Positions 45,251 through 57,000 of a stretch of 64,000 bases of DNA are shown here, piece by piece. How positions within the stretch are numbered: the first letter of the stretch is position 1; each line of letters starts with the position of its first letter. Both the position numbers and the translations under genes were made by a program. The notes under the pieces were generated by a model. It was not told where the DNA came from, searched no databases, and was given only the letters and a program-made list of their open reading frames with translations. The DNA comes from Deuterostichococcus epilithicus. Taxonomy: Eukaryota; Chlorophyta; Trebouxiophyceae; Prasiolales; Stichococcaceae. The stretch spans positions 1,600,501-1,664,500 of the forward strand of contig JAVTLE010000005.1 of assembly GCA_033439295.1 (NCBI GenBank), given 5' to 3'.

Positions 45251-47351
45251 ATGGTGTTGGTACTGGGCATAGAGGGCTCAGCCAACAAGGTTGGTGTTGG
45301 CATTGTGCGGGATGACGGGGAGGTGCTCTCCAATCCCAGGCACACGTGAGTTTGGAAATTGCCTGATTAGGCATCTGCATTACTGAACCTGGCCCCTCAC
45401 CGGCTCCTCTGTGAAGGGGATGACCCCTTCCAATAACGCTGCATGGCGCCAGGTACATCACGCCGGCTGGCCAGGGCTTCCTCCCCAAACAAACGGCTTT
45501 CCACCACCAGGTTTGCCAACATGGCCGAAGTGTTGGGTGTCCACCTGTCTGCACGCTGCCCCTCTGCCAGGCGGCGGTCGCGGTGACGCCTGTGCAAAGC
45601 TCCGGCTCAGTGGCTGGTGGCGGGGTGCAGGAGCACATCCTCAGTCTGGTGCAGCAGGCGCTGGAGCAGGCCAGCGTCACCCCGAAGCAGATCGACTGCA
45701 TCGCGTACACAAAGGTACTGTGCTGTGGAGACTGTGTGGCGTTGTCATGATCGCTCTTCTCCCAGCCACCAGCCAGAGCCGGCAGGGAGGAGTGCCCTGG
45801 CTGTGACACGCAGGGGCCGGGCATGGGCGGGCCGCTGGTCACGTGCGCCGTGGTGGCGCGGATGCTGTCGCAGCTGTGGCGGGTGCCAATCGTGGCCGTC
45901 AACCACTGCATCGGGCACATCGAGATGGGGCGTGTTGTGACCGGCGCCCGGGACCCTGTGGTCCTCTACGTCTCCGGCGGCAACACCCAGGCAAGCTGCT
46001 GTCTCGAGCCTTTTCCCTCCAGAAAGCGGGCATCAAAGCGTGGGTACCCTCATGTGTGAAGGCAGCGCTGTGTGAGCAGTGACGCTGTGCCACACGCAGC
46101 ATGGCGGCCGCGCAGCTGTGTGTGGACCATGTACGAAAAGGAGGGCGACAGGCCCTCTTTGCTCTGCAGATTCTGCGGCTGTCTGCTTGCAGGTCATCGC
46201 ATACTCGAACAGGCGGTACCACATCTTCGGGGAGACGATCGACATGGCAGTCGGCAACTGCCTGGACCGCTTTGCGCGGGTGCTGAACCTGTCCAACGAT
46301 CCGAGCCCCGGGTACAACATCGAGCAGCTGGCCAAGCAGGTGGGCAGGGCACAAGGAGGCTGACGAGTAGAGTGAATTTTGAGCCGCTGTGCTAAAGCGC
46401 TGCAGATCCCGCCCGAGGACCTCTTGAGCAGCGGATGGCGCCGCTGGCGGACCAGACCCACTAGCACCCAAACTTCATGCTCATAGCTTGATTCTCTGCC
46501 GCCCACAGGGCACCACACCCAGCAGCGCCCGCACTTCATGCTTCAAGCTTCCTTTCCTGCTGCATTGCAGGGCACAAAGTTCGTGGACCTGCCGTACGTG
46601 GTGAAGGGCATGGACGTGTCCTTCTCCGGCATCCTGTCCTTCATCGAGGCCAGCACCGCCGAGCTGCTGGCCAGCGGCGAGGCGACGCCCGCAGACATGT
46701 GCTTCTCGCTGCAGGTGCGCCTGGCATCTCATGAGTCGCCACTGTCTGTCATCAAATGCGGTCGTGAAATCGTTGCGAGAGGGCACGCAGCTGCTCCCTG
46801 GTGGACGGAGCAACCAGGCCGCCGCCCTTCCGTCAGTTTGAGGTGCCTGCTATCCTGCGAGGCAGCTTGTGAGCTTGCAACTTGCAATGACGCAGGAGAC
46901 CATCTTCGCAATGCTGGTAGAGGTCACAGAACGTGCCATGGCACATGTCAACTGCAAGGACGTGCTCATCGTGGGCGGCGTCGGCTGCAACCTGCGGCTG
47001 CAGGAGATGATGCGAGTCATGACAGAGGTACGCTGGAACTTTAGTCTTCATTGGATATACGCTCTATCAGTGAATATACACGTAGGCTTTGAAGAGAGGC
47101 CTGTGCTGACCAGCTGTGCATGCTATAGGATGACAACATCTGTTGATCACTGTTATCTAAACGAACAGGAGCGCGGCGGCAACCTGTTTGCTACAGACGA
47201 CCGCTACTGCATTGACAACGGCGCCATGATCGCCTGGCCGGGGCTGCTGGCATTCCAGCAGGGGGATGTAACCCCTCTGGAGGCAGCCGACTGCACACAG
47301 CGCTTCAGGACAGACGATGTGCTCGTGAGCTGGCGGGAACCGCAGTGTTAG
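45251..47351 (+). CDS. KAE1: KAE1/OSGEP, tRNA threonylcarbamoyladenosine enzyme (KEOPS)
   Basis: It is the catalytic subunit of KEOPS, which transfers threonylcarbamoyl to A37 of ANN-decoding tRNAs. Exons 45251-45345, 45453-45510, 45571-45714, 45814-45990 and 46193 on join in frame. Motifs: [47 protein letters not shown] then [16 protein letters not shown], the metal-binding [21 protein letters not shown] then [80 protein letters not shown] and [19 protein letters not shown]. There is no transit peptide, so this is the cytosolic KEOPS form and not the organellar QRI7/OSGEPL1 form. The intron 45991-46192 begins CAG|GCAAGC, a GC-AG intron. Confidence 0.96.
46467..46590 (+). repeat. 62-bp tandem duplication of an acceptor region in KAE1
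   Basis: The stretch acttcatgct...cagggcac occurs twice. Its AG is at 46507-46508 (decoy) and at 46569-46570 (the real acceptor; exon starts at 46571 with GGCACAAAGTTCGTG). The decoy breaks down after ggcacc. Both copies keep a pyrimidine-rich tract. Confidence 0.8.
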
Positions 47352-47414
47352 ACTGGGTTCTTGACTTCCCATCAAGAGAGGTTATCGCCCAGTCAATCTG
47401 ACGTGCAAAGTGTT

Positions 47415-47419
47415 TGTAA
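47415..47419 (+). terminator. TGTAA poly(A) signal after KAE1
   Basis: The chlorophyte-type signal lies 64 nt past the KAE1 stop codon, a typical distance. Confidence 0.55.
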
Positions 47420-47560
47420 GATGGTTTCGGCAACATTCTACTTGCAAAGCTAATCAGATGATGACGAACTAGCAGCTGCCGCGGCTGGAAACCATATCTG
47501 ATTGAGGAACAAACATGCAGTGCACTGACAGGGTAACGACATCCCAAATTAGTCGTGAGT

Positions 47561-49321
47561 CTAGTGGATGGCCTTGACGCTCTCCTCATCTTGCTTTGGG
47601 ATCCAGATCTCGTTGTGCCTGCCGTTGCAGCACCTCCATGCTCAGCCATGCCGATAAACATACTACAGGTAGCACTTATAATCATGATAACACACATGAT
47701 AACACACAATTGCTGCTACACCACACTGATGATTGCTTGCTGAAACTCCGATGCCAACCTCAACCCACTCCCTCCCCTCCCCCCTCCCTCCTACTCACCT
47801 TCCCGTGAGGCGGAATGGCGGGTCATATGACGCAGAAATGAAGGTCGCCTTGTCGATGGGCAGGCCCTCAGCTTCGAGGTCCGCAATAAAGCTCTTAGCC
47901 TTCACGACCAGCACCTACCAACACGATACGGAATTAAGGTCGAGATTTGCAGCTATGCTGGATCTGCACACAAGAATTGAGGTAGCTACTTTGGAGTGCT
48001 TTTAACACAGGTGCAGTAGTGCAGCTGCGGAGCTTCCTGCGAAGCTTTCTTCGTCGGAGAAAGGGACTCACTGGGTCGAGATTATAACCGCCATACTGCG
48101 CCATAAAAGCAGGCACAGAGGTGGAATGTCACTGGAACTGCTGCTGCTACCGCTCGCAGTCCGTGCAAGCAACTTCGCATGTCTGAAGGGCAGGGACGAA
48201 CTGCACAACATCCTGACGGCATAGGACCGGGGGGTTTAGGGGAGGGACACACACCGAGTTGACGTAGACGGTTTCCTCAGAAGACTCCTCGATATAGACG
48301 TCGGGGTTTCTAGGCGTGGGGACATCATCCTGCGGTGCATCAAGAACGCAGGTCAGCCCTCTGGCTCCGAAGTCGTTGTGAAAAGTCGCCGCACAACAGG
48401 CTCAGCAGAGCAGGTCCGGCAGCCTCACCCATTTGTATTTCGGCACGTAGAAGGACACTTTAAAAGTGTTCTTGCAGAAGGGCCCCTGGCCGGGGCTGAC
48501 CTTCACCTTCACAGGTACCGTCACTGCGGGACAAGGACATGACGAGGTCGCTGATCAGGCTGCTCAAGGCCATCAAGCGCACATGTTGCAGCGTGCATAA
48601 TCTTACTCTCGATGGTGACGTTCTTCGAGTTGGCGCCTTGGATGTAATTGAAGAGCCTCTGCACGGCAAAGGAAGCAGGTCTTGCCGAGAAAGTGTGATA
48701 TCGATGATGTTGCCGCAGTTCTGAATGGACCTGAGGCATATGCGTGTTGTCTCCAAATCTGCGCTGCCTACCTTGAACCCAGTCATCGTCGCTGCTGAGT
48801 ACAATATTGACTCCACATTGGTGGACGCCCATTTGGCTGCAGTGATAAGACAGGTGAGCGGTCAGTCAGGCTCAACCAGGGCGCCGCAGAATTCAGTTCC
48901 ACAAATGCCGCCGATAAGGCACACCTTTGTAGTACAGCCGCTCCTCGAACTTTGCTGTCTGGTTCAGCACCTGCATGTAGCGCCGGTGTCTTTGACTGCC
49001 AGCGGCTCCATGGCCGCATGCACCATAAAGCATCCAAACCGCGGGAAGGAACGGAAAGCAGAAGATCCTATACCTTAAATTCTGGTCCATCCAGGTCATG
49101 GTAGAACCTGCAACGCCAGTTCGTCGAAGCTTGAGATGTATACGTGTTGTTGCATCCATTTAAGGCATGTCGACGCGTCTTTACGGCATGTACCATGGCT
49201 TTTCGAACTTTGAGACGTCCGGGCGGTTCTGCACGTAGATGCTAGGCACGGCCGAGGCTTGATGCAGGGACACCAGGGCGCTCGCGACAAGCAGCAGCAG
49301 CATAACTCGGTGTCTCGCCAT
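47561..49321 (-). CDS. Secreted SOUL-like haem-binding protein
   Basis: SOUL proteins bind haem or other tetrapyrroles; algal and plant members occur in plastids, eyespot, cytosol or secretory compartments. The ATG at 49321 begins ARHRVMLLLLVASALVSLHQA, a clear signal peptide ending near SAVPS. Later small exons on the - strand give FYHDLDGPEFK, KFEERLYYK, KWASTNVESILYSAATMTGF, RLFNYIQGANSKNVTIE (the family's core motif), VTVPVKVKVSPGQGPFCKN, FKVSFYVPKYKW, DVPTPRNPDVYIEESSEETV, FMAQYGGYNLDP, KAKSFIADLEAEGLP, ISASYDPPFRLTG and the final RHNEIWIPKQDEESVKAIH. The order and motifs (PTP-x-P-V-I-E, YDPPF, NEIW) are those of SOUL. The exons are short, so exact limits are approximate. No haem ligand is assigned. 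Confidence 0.75.
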
Positions 49322-49734
49322 TGCTGCTGCGGGGTGGGTAAGTGCCTCGCCGGATGCAAACGTTCGTAGTGGAAAGAATCCACATTATCCTGATCGTGCT
49401 GTGCGCAAAGCGCATCATGCACGTTCGTGAAGGCATCTGCAATTGCATGAATACGTCATCACACATCAGCAACACTTGCACGCAGGTGCAGCGCCGTGCA
49501 GCGACCGCATATGCCAGCGCAGAACAGCAAGCGTTGATAGCAGCCTTCTCTTGATCCGAACCTGCTGCCGAGCAGCCCGGCACGCCCGTTTCCTGCGGAT
49601 TTTCAGTCGAGCTTCGATTCAGACGGTGTGCGCGTGCCGAGCAGCACTTGGCAATCTCTCGCGACGGGTCTTGGTTCTGTCGACACAACCTTGTTAGCTG
49701 CCGTGGACCTGCGGGCTCGACCGGTGGCAGTGGT
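49322..49734. promoter_or_regulatory. Divergent promoter region, SOUL-like gene / LSM1
   Basis: 413 bp between two divergent start codons. No recognisable motif, gene or RNA is seen. Confidence 0.45.
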
Positions 49735-50545
49735 ATGAACATACCAGAGTCGCCGCCGCCAGGCACGGCGCTGGCACATTGGCTCAGAGGATCCTCAAGC
49801 ATTGAGCAAGTCAAGTGCAGTGATATCCTGGCGCTCCTGTGGTGCGTCTTTCCCGGTGTGTTGACCCCGAGCGACCGATGAGTCTCAGGCACGGCGCTGG
49901 TGGAAGAGCTGGACAGGCGACTTCTGGTGCAGCTGCGGGACGGCAGGAAGATTCTGGGCATCCTCAGGTAGTCCCGGCTGTCCTGAGTGCTGCGGGCCAT
50001 GATGCTGTCTGACCCTTCATCTGTCAGAATCGTGCGCATCGTGCGTCATGACGCCGGCCTCCTTCCGCACACTGCAGGTCCTTTGACCAGTTCGCCAACC
50101 TTGTCATGGAGGACACCGTGGAGCGCATCGTGGTGGGCAGCCTGTACGCAGAGGTGCCACTGGGGCTGTACGTGGTCCGGGGTGAGAACGTGGTACTGCT
50201 GGTAAGCACAGTTTAAAAATTTAAGAATGCTAGAAAATATTTATCAGTGCTCTAGCCGCTTTTTCTCAGGCCTTGTCACAGGCTATCTTCATGCGCGTGG
50301 TTTCAGGACGATTGTGATGATTGCCAATGTCGCGAATTCTCGACTCCGCACTCAACGCTGCTGAAAGTGTCCTGAGAACTGGATGTGCCGCTGCGAAGGG
50401 CGAGATTGACGAGTCGCTGGACCCGCCGGCGGCGCTGCAGCTCGTGTCAGAAGACGAGATCAAGAGGGCCAAGAAAGCAGAGAAGGAGCAGGAAAAGATC
50501 AAGGCCTCGATGGCTACGCGGTTTGACTTCCTGGATTTCGATTGA
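49735..50545 (+). CDS. LSM1: LSM1, Sm-like subunit of the LSM1-7 mRNA-decay ring
   Basis: LSM1 defines the cytoplasmic LSM1-7 ring, which with PAT1 binds deadenylated mRNA 3' ends and promotes decapping. Four exons splice exactly in frame: 49735-49762, 49889-49967, 50078-50201 and 50399-50545, giving 125 residues, close to the usual size. Sequence: NIPESPPPG, TALVEELDRRLLVQLRDGRK (Sm1), ILGILRSFDQFANLVMEDTVE, GLYVVRGENVVLL (Sm2), GEIDESLDPPAALQLVSEDE and a Lys/Glu-rich tail ending DFLDFD. IRGN/VRGEN with the long C-terminal helix separates LSM1 from the other LSMs. Intron 1 would begin GC (CAG|GCACGG) and end in CAG before the same GCACGG. Confidence 0.93.
49761..49774 (+). repeat. 14-bp repeat at both ends of LSM1 intron 1
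   Basis: The 14-mer aggcacggcgctgg occurs across the exon 1/intron 1 boundary (49761-49774) and across the intron 1/exon 2 boundary (49887-49900). The intron is therefore bounded by the two copies, 126 bp apart. Confidence 0.85.
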
Positions 50546-50687
50546 GGGGCCTTGTGTGGCTAGGACCGGCGCGCTTTGCCGTCTTTTAAAAGGCACGCAT
50601 CGGGCCATGAGCGCCGACAGGATGGCTTTACAGCATAAACCGTCTCGGCCAACAATACAAGTACGTGAGGCACGGACCGCAATTCGT

Positions 50688-50692
50688 TGTAA
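50688..50692 (+). terminator. TGTAA poly(A) signal after LSM1
   Basis: It is located 143 nt past the LSM1 stop and 42 bp before the end of the convergent presenilin gene, so the transcripts' 3' ends lie very close together. Confidence 0.45.
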
Positions 50693-50733
50693 CGACACCT
50701 ACAGGCTCAGACAGACGGGAAGACCGACTGACT

Positions 50734-53385
50734 TCAAAAGAACACCAGCTGCGTGCTGAGCGGCAGCACAAACGGCTCCAGCAGCAGCCGGCCTGCAAAG
50801 TAGAAGGCCACGCCCAGCGCGATAGACACGGGCAGCGCCGGTAGCGCCTTTTGATAAAGCGCCAGCAGCAGCAGCGTGGCGCCCAGGCCTGCCACGATGG
50901 CCAGGTAGGCCATGTAGGCGACCAGCATGTCGTACATCGCTGCGCGGCCGACGAGGACGGAGTAGAAGATAAAGTCCCCCAGGCCCAGTTTAATGGCGTC
51001 CGGCAGCAGCATCGCGTCGTCGGCGTCCAGTGGGTGGCCGGCGCCTGGCTGATGGTCAGCATGCGGCTGCTGCTGCTGCGCCTGCTGCTGTGGCGGCTGC
51101 TGCTGCGGCGGCGGCAGCGACTGCGTCGATGCGGCCCCACCTGCATGCACCCGAAAGCATGGGGCCTTGATACCTGAACTCTGAAACGTTGTGTCTCTGT
51201 GAACATGCCAATCGACGATGCAATTACACAAGCAAACCCCAGAAACGGACCTGTCTCTGGGCTGCCAGCTGCCGTTTGCTGCATGGAAGACATATGCCAG
51301 CCTCCGACAGCAGCCACCTCAACGTGCACTGCCTGCATCAGCACGGTCGCAGATTCAGCTCGTGGAATGCAGCTCGGTTCGTAAGCCAGTTTCAGGTAAA
51401 TGCGAGCCAGATCAGGGCGGATTGCCGGCAGTATCAAGGTGGACAGCAAGCACACCTGGGCAACAGGGCCAGGCTGCTCGATGTCATGGCCTTGCCGGGC
51501 ACCATGCCGGACGCCATGCCGTGCGTCAGCATCATTCCCAGTCAGCTGACCTGAGCTGGGCGGTGTCGCCTCAGATGCTCCTGCAGGAGCAGGGGTTGTT
51601 AGCAGCAGAAGGACGCAGGCACATGCCTGATCGATGATCAACACGACTTTGCCGCAGGATGCCAGGCGGCCCCAACCTGGGTCGGAGCCTTCCGTAGCGC
51701 TGGCAGCCACGTTGTGCATCTGGCGTGGCCGGGCCCTGCGGGCCCATGCGCTGTCTGTGGTGACATCGTGATACTGCTCGCCACTGTCCCTCCGCACCTG
51801 CGCAGAACAGCAGCGAGTCCCGAGGGCTTTGCTGCCCGACTCTGCACGCAATCCCAGATGACGACAGCTAAGGTGCGAACCTCCAAAGCAGGGGACCACC
51901 GAGTGCAGGTGGCGGACTTACGCGCACCGGCCTCGCCTCATACACCAGCGCGGGAATGTCGACCTGGCGCTCCTCTGCAATCTGCACCAGTTCCTGCACC
52001 AACCAGGGACGAAGAAACTTCGCAACCCAGCGCTCTGCTCCGCATTTCACTGAGCACGCTGGCGCAGCCAGATGATACGTCTCAGAGGTCAAGGCTCGCA
52101 ACCATCTCATGTGAGCCAGCCCTGGGAGCCAGCCCGGGAATGAAGAGGGACGACAGCCAAAACACAGCCAGCCCACTCGGCACCAGCACGGCATCCACAC
52201 AAGCGGTTGTGGGGTGTCGAGAGGCGGCCCGCCTTGAGCGGTCCGCCCGGCATGAGCACGGCAAACATGTCGTAGATGGCCATGGCGATGAGAAGCATCC
52301 AGGTGGTCCACTCCGGCGTCCAGGTGAAAACAAACGCGACGATGACGCCCGTGATGGTCAGGTAGGTCTGCTTCAGCGTCATGGGTGCTGGCCACACAAA
52401 CAGCCCCAGCACACCCACCACCTGCGGTGGTGTGGAGGACACCAGCCAAATGAAAGCTGATTGGCCTGTGAGCGTCCGTTGGCCCAAGGCTGCCAACGAG
52501 GAAAGTGGTGCCATGCTGCGCACAAGGGCAATGGCCAGGGGTTGTATAGTAGTTGAAATATGTGGCTGTCGAACACCGGGCAACAGATGTTAGCGGAGGC
52601 AAGGGCAGCCCACCGCAAAGTTGTACAAGATGAACAGATATGAGAAGGCGTCCATGGCGATTTCAAAGGTCTCCAGCAGCTGCAGCAGCAGGATGCCGGC
52701 CAGCACAAAGAATATGCTGAAGCCTGCAAACGCCATGTAGCCGTATATGAAGTTGGTGTACTGTGACAACAGAGAGAAGCTGCTCAGTCAACCACACGTT
52801 AGAAAGTTCTTGACGAAAGCCAGTATCGAAGCAGCCGTGTGAACATGTCTGGTGCATGTAGATTGCAGGCATTCGAAGACATGTTGCAACAGCGCACCCC
52901 GCGTTTGAAGAGGAATACCAGCAGAAACGTCATCATCGTGACGACGACGACAAAAATTGAGGCATTGATCACAGCGCCGATAGTCTTTTGAGATGACGAG
53001 TCTCCCTCCTGTACGGCGCACATGGCGCACACAGATGCTGGCTGACGGACAATCCCAATGTGCAGGCCATGGCAGCAGCAGCCATGCTCTGTGCATGACG
53101 CGCCATCACACTTCAGTAGGAATATCTGGCAACGCCAGAATGTCACAGTGTTTCCAGGCTCTGGATTCCGCCCACTGCCACTGCCTTCTGCCAGCTTACC
53201 TGCTCTGTGTAGAATGCGCTTGCGATGAAGACCGAATGCACATCAGATGCGCCTGTAGGATTCAGTGTCTTCACGAGCATGACCGTGAGAGCCATACAGA
53301 TCGACACCGGCGTGATGATCGCCGTGACTTCTTCACCGAGATCCTCTAGAATACTACGCTGCCGCGCTGCAGGTTGCCGCGACAT
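50734..53385 (-). CDS. PSEN: Presenilin, catalytic subunit of gamma-secretase
   Basis: It is an intramembrane aspartyl protease with nine membrane segments. Starting at the ATG at 53385: [20 protein letters not shown] and [12 protein letters not shown] (TM1), [20 protein letters not shown] (TM2), [20 protein letters not shown] (TM3), [40 protein letters not shown], the first catalytic Asp in [16 protein letters not shown], the loop motif [12 protein letters not shown], a Gln/Pro/His-rich loop, the second catalytic Asp in [20 protein letters not shown], and the PAL motif in [15 protein letters not shown]. It ends [14 protein letters not shown]. An upstream in-frame Met at 53460 would add 25 residues. 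Green algae and mosses are known to have presenilin; its substrates there are unclear. Confidence 0.95.
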
Positions 53386-54050
53386 GGCGTGACTGCTGGC
53401 ACAAGGGTGGCAGCTCGTGTCGCTGCGCTGATGCTCCGACTGGTTTAGTGACCCAGTCAACTACGGTGCCTGCTGTTTAGATGCGCGTCACCATGCTGCG
53501 GCATGCATCTGCATGTGTGCAGCGGAGCTTTGCGCCTTGGGCGTGCCGCTGGTGCACCCAGACTTGTAGGTTATCTCTGCTGGCGATCGAACCGATGCAG
53601 ATGATCAAGCCAAAGCTTTCGACGCAAAGGACCTACACGGACTGACTCGCTTCAGGTGGAAGATGTCTTAGTGCGCACTCGATATGTATCGCCAAGATCA
53701 GAGGGCTCTACAGTGCTTCCACAATATAAAAGGCTACGGACAGCGCAACAGCGGTTCTGCCCAATCTGGCAGAACTCTGCAAGTCCTCCGAAACGACAGC
53801 ATGTGAGTACAGCATGCATACCAGATGCGCGCTCTTTTTTTTACTTGCGTGTTGCAGACCATTCAGAGAGGTGCGCAAGACAAGCAGTCGGTGCTGCGCG
53901 ACCGTTGCGCGACTTGGGGCCGCATCCTAAATCAGCATCAGCACAGCCGTCAGACACCTGCTGCTGCAGCTGCCGTTCTCTGCACCGTGCTTGTACATGT
54001 GAGCAAAAGCTCGTCCTACAACCAAAACCTGATACCCAACCAACGCAAAC
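53386..54050. promoter_or_regulatory. Divergent promoter region, presenilin / ESF1
   Basis: 665 bp between divergent start codons. Open frames here are not coding by composition. I see no named element or RNA gene. Confidence 0.45.
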
Positions 54051-57000
54051 ATGGGAAGGAAGAAGGACAAGCAGTCGACCGGCGATGCGGCTGCGGCGGC
54101 CAAGCCGACGGGTTCCAGCAAGCCCGTGGACCCGCGCTTCGCGGCGGTGCAGACCGACCCGCGCTTCCAGCGCTTCCCAGCGCCTCGCAAGGCCGTCACC
54201 ATCGATGAGCGATTTGCAGGTGCTGCGGCGCTTGGCTATGCATGGTTCGGGCAGCTCGACGGCGGTTACTGCGTGCAGCCTCACATGCACTTCCTGCAGA
54301 CAGGCGCAATCGCTGACAGAGACTGAGAAAGAGTCCTGGCTGTTGCGATGCGCAGGGATGTTCAAGGACCCGGACTTCCAGTCGGTGCAGGCCGTCGACA
54401 AGCGGGGGCGCAAGGTGCGGCGCCGCGCATTGCACGCGCACGCATGCCTGCCCTCCCTCGGATCTGGCGCTGCAGCCACCGCTGAGACCATTGGCGTGCT
54501 TGGGTGTTCGCCGTGCTCAGGCCGTTGGCGTGCTCAGGCCATGGCTGAGCGTCATGTGCTGGCTGCCTGCGCAGGTCAGGCGCACCAAGAACAAGGACAA
54601 CATGCGCAAGTACTACCGGCTGCACGGCGAGGTGCACACAGGGTTGCCACCATCGCTGCTGCTGTCGTGTGTTGCGCAAATGCTGCAAGCTGCTGCAGGC
54701 GCGAGACTGGGGGTGCGGCCAAGGAACAGGCTTGCAAGTGGTGGCCTGCTGTACCCAGGACGAGCCCGCCGAGCCGGACGCGGCGCCGGCCGCCCAGCAG
54801 CGCAAGAGGCAGCGCAAGCGGCAGCCGGTGGCCGCGGCTGCGGCGGGGCGCCGCGCAGCCGACGCCGCGGCCGGCAGCGGCAGCAGCGATGAGGAGAATG
54901 AGCCTGCAGCCGACGACCTGTCCGCGGCGGAGAAGCGCTGGGCCTACCTCAGGTACCAAACTCTCTGTTGCAAAGCCGCGGCAGCACTTGAACACAGGCT
55001 TCCCCCTTTACCTTCGGCGCATGCGCACGCATCCACTGATGAAGCGCCTAGGCAGGGCCGCGGGTCCACCCGCCAAGCAGGCGCTGTTCACAAGGGGAGA
55101 CAGGTGACATAGAGGAATTCCAGGGTAGACTGGGTCCAAGCCGGCCTCAGATCACTGTATCGCAGCATCATCGGGGGTGTCTATATGCCTGCAAACAGGG
55201 GCGTGGGCCACCCGGCCGAGAGCAGCAGCAGCAGCAGCAGCGACGAGGAGGAAGCAGACGAGGAGGACGGCGACGACGACGCTGCCGACCGCGACATGGC
55301 GGAGGCGCAGGAGCAGTGGGGCGTGGGCGCGCTGGCGGCAAACCCGGCGGAGCGCATCCCGGACGGTGTGCTCCTTCTCGCACAGCAGCTGCATCCCAGA
55401 CGGTGTGCGCATGGATGGATGGAACTGGGACGCAGCTGCTTCTTGTGGCTGTGTGCTGGGCTGCCCCTCATGACTGCATGCTTGGCCCGGACCACAGGAA
55501 CGGCGCCGCACCAGGTCAGTTCCGAGACTGGCAGCATGGCAACATGCGCGCTACTAGCCGCAGCGGCTTCGTCCACGATGCTCCCGCAGCCTGCGGCAGC
55601 AACTCAGAGCCGGGAGCCTGTGCAATGGTGCATGTCACAGCAGCAGTGCTCTACTGACACACACTTACTTGGCTTTGATGCAAGCAAATGCCGCCGATCA
55701 AGCTCTAGAGTGCCGGCACAGCATGAAGACGTCACGTCGCATCGCATCATGCATCTTTTTGCAGGCTCGGAGTCGTTGGCAATTCGGCATGACAACACGT
55801 CACATCTGCCCGCAGGCTCGGAGTCGCGGCGGCTGGCGGCGGTGGATCTGGACTGGGAGCACGTGCGCGCAGTGGACATCTTTGCTGCGCTGCGCTCCTT
55901 CCTGCCCAACAGCGGCCGCGTGGAGGCTGTGACAGTGTACCCTTCCGACTATGGGCTGCAGCGTATGAAGGAGGAGGCCACCAGCGGCCCACAGGCAAGG
56001 GTTTTCAGCGTCTGGCGGCTGGTAGTACTTGACCGCTTTGCCATGTAGTGGCGCTTCAGCCATGTTCGCACTTTGTGTTTGCTCCGCCTTGGCATCCGCA
56101 CCGACTGCGCTTCCTCGACAGGAGCCGGCAGCCCAGCTGCTGTTCTGTTGCTTTCAGAGCAGTGCGAGGAGCATCAGGCAATCTGCTCTCGTAGCTGCTG
56201 CCGTGCAGCAGACCCAGAAGCAGGGTCTCAAGATGTGCATGCGTGTTATTGCGTGGTGATGTGGTGGCTTTGTCCTTCACAGGGCATTTTCAAGCCGCTG
56301 GAAGAGGGCACTGCCCAGAGGCAGAAGCAGCGGCGGGGCGCCGACACCAGCGGCGCAGCCCAGCTCGACAGCGAGGACAGCGACCCGGGCAGCGACAGCG
56401 AAGTTGACAGCCAGGACGAGGCCGGCAGCGACGCTGAGGAGGTACGCAGTGTGGTTCGATCTCCCAGCTATGCGGCATGCCTCGGCATGGCTCCATTCCT
56501 TGGCATGCTTCAGCGGTGTGCCGCATGCCTCGGCATGGCTCCAATCCTTGGCATCCTTCAGCGGTGTGCCGCCGCCTGCAGGACCTGGATGATGACGCGG
56601 CGCAGCTGGCGTCGGACCTGGAGTCTGAAGGGGCCGAGCCACTGGACGAATTGGACGCGGGCGCGGACAGTGGTTCCGACGACGACGCCACAAAGGACGA
56701 GGTGAGGACTTGTCCTGCCGGTTTTGGGCGCCCCTGCCCTGGATCCTGCGCTGCACACTCAGCCATCTTCCGAGCATGTGGCAAAAGCAAGACGGTGCCG
56801 TCTGCCTGGCACACAGGATGCTCATGCGCTTCCAAAAGTTTCTCCTGCAAGCTTTGACAGCGCTTCCTCAGACTCATCGCCGCCCATCACAGGTGGACCA
56901 GGCGCAGCTGCGCATGTACGAGCGCTCTAAGCTGCGCTACTACTACGCCATCGCCGAGTTCGACAGCGTCGACACCGCTGCGCGCGTGTACGCGGAGTGC

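Noticed and set aside
50628-51899. A 423-codon - strand open frame over presenilin
   Set aside because: It reads the presenilin C-terminal exon out of frame, giving Cys/Trp-rich nonsense. The correct frame contains the GLGD and PAL motifs.
53656-55107. A 483-codon + strand open frame
   Set aside because: It runs through presenilin/ESF1 upstream DNA and then through ESF1 exons and introns in the wrong frame. The ESF1 family motifs are in other frames from 54051 on.
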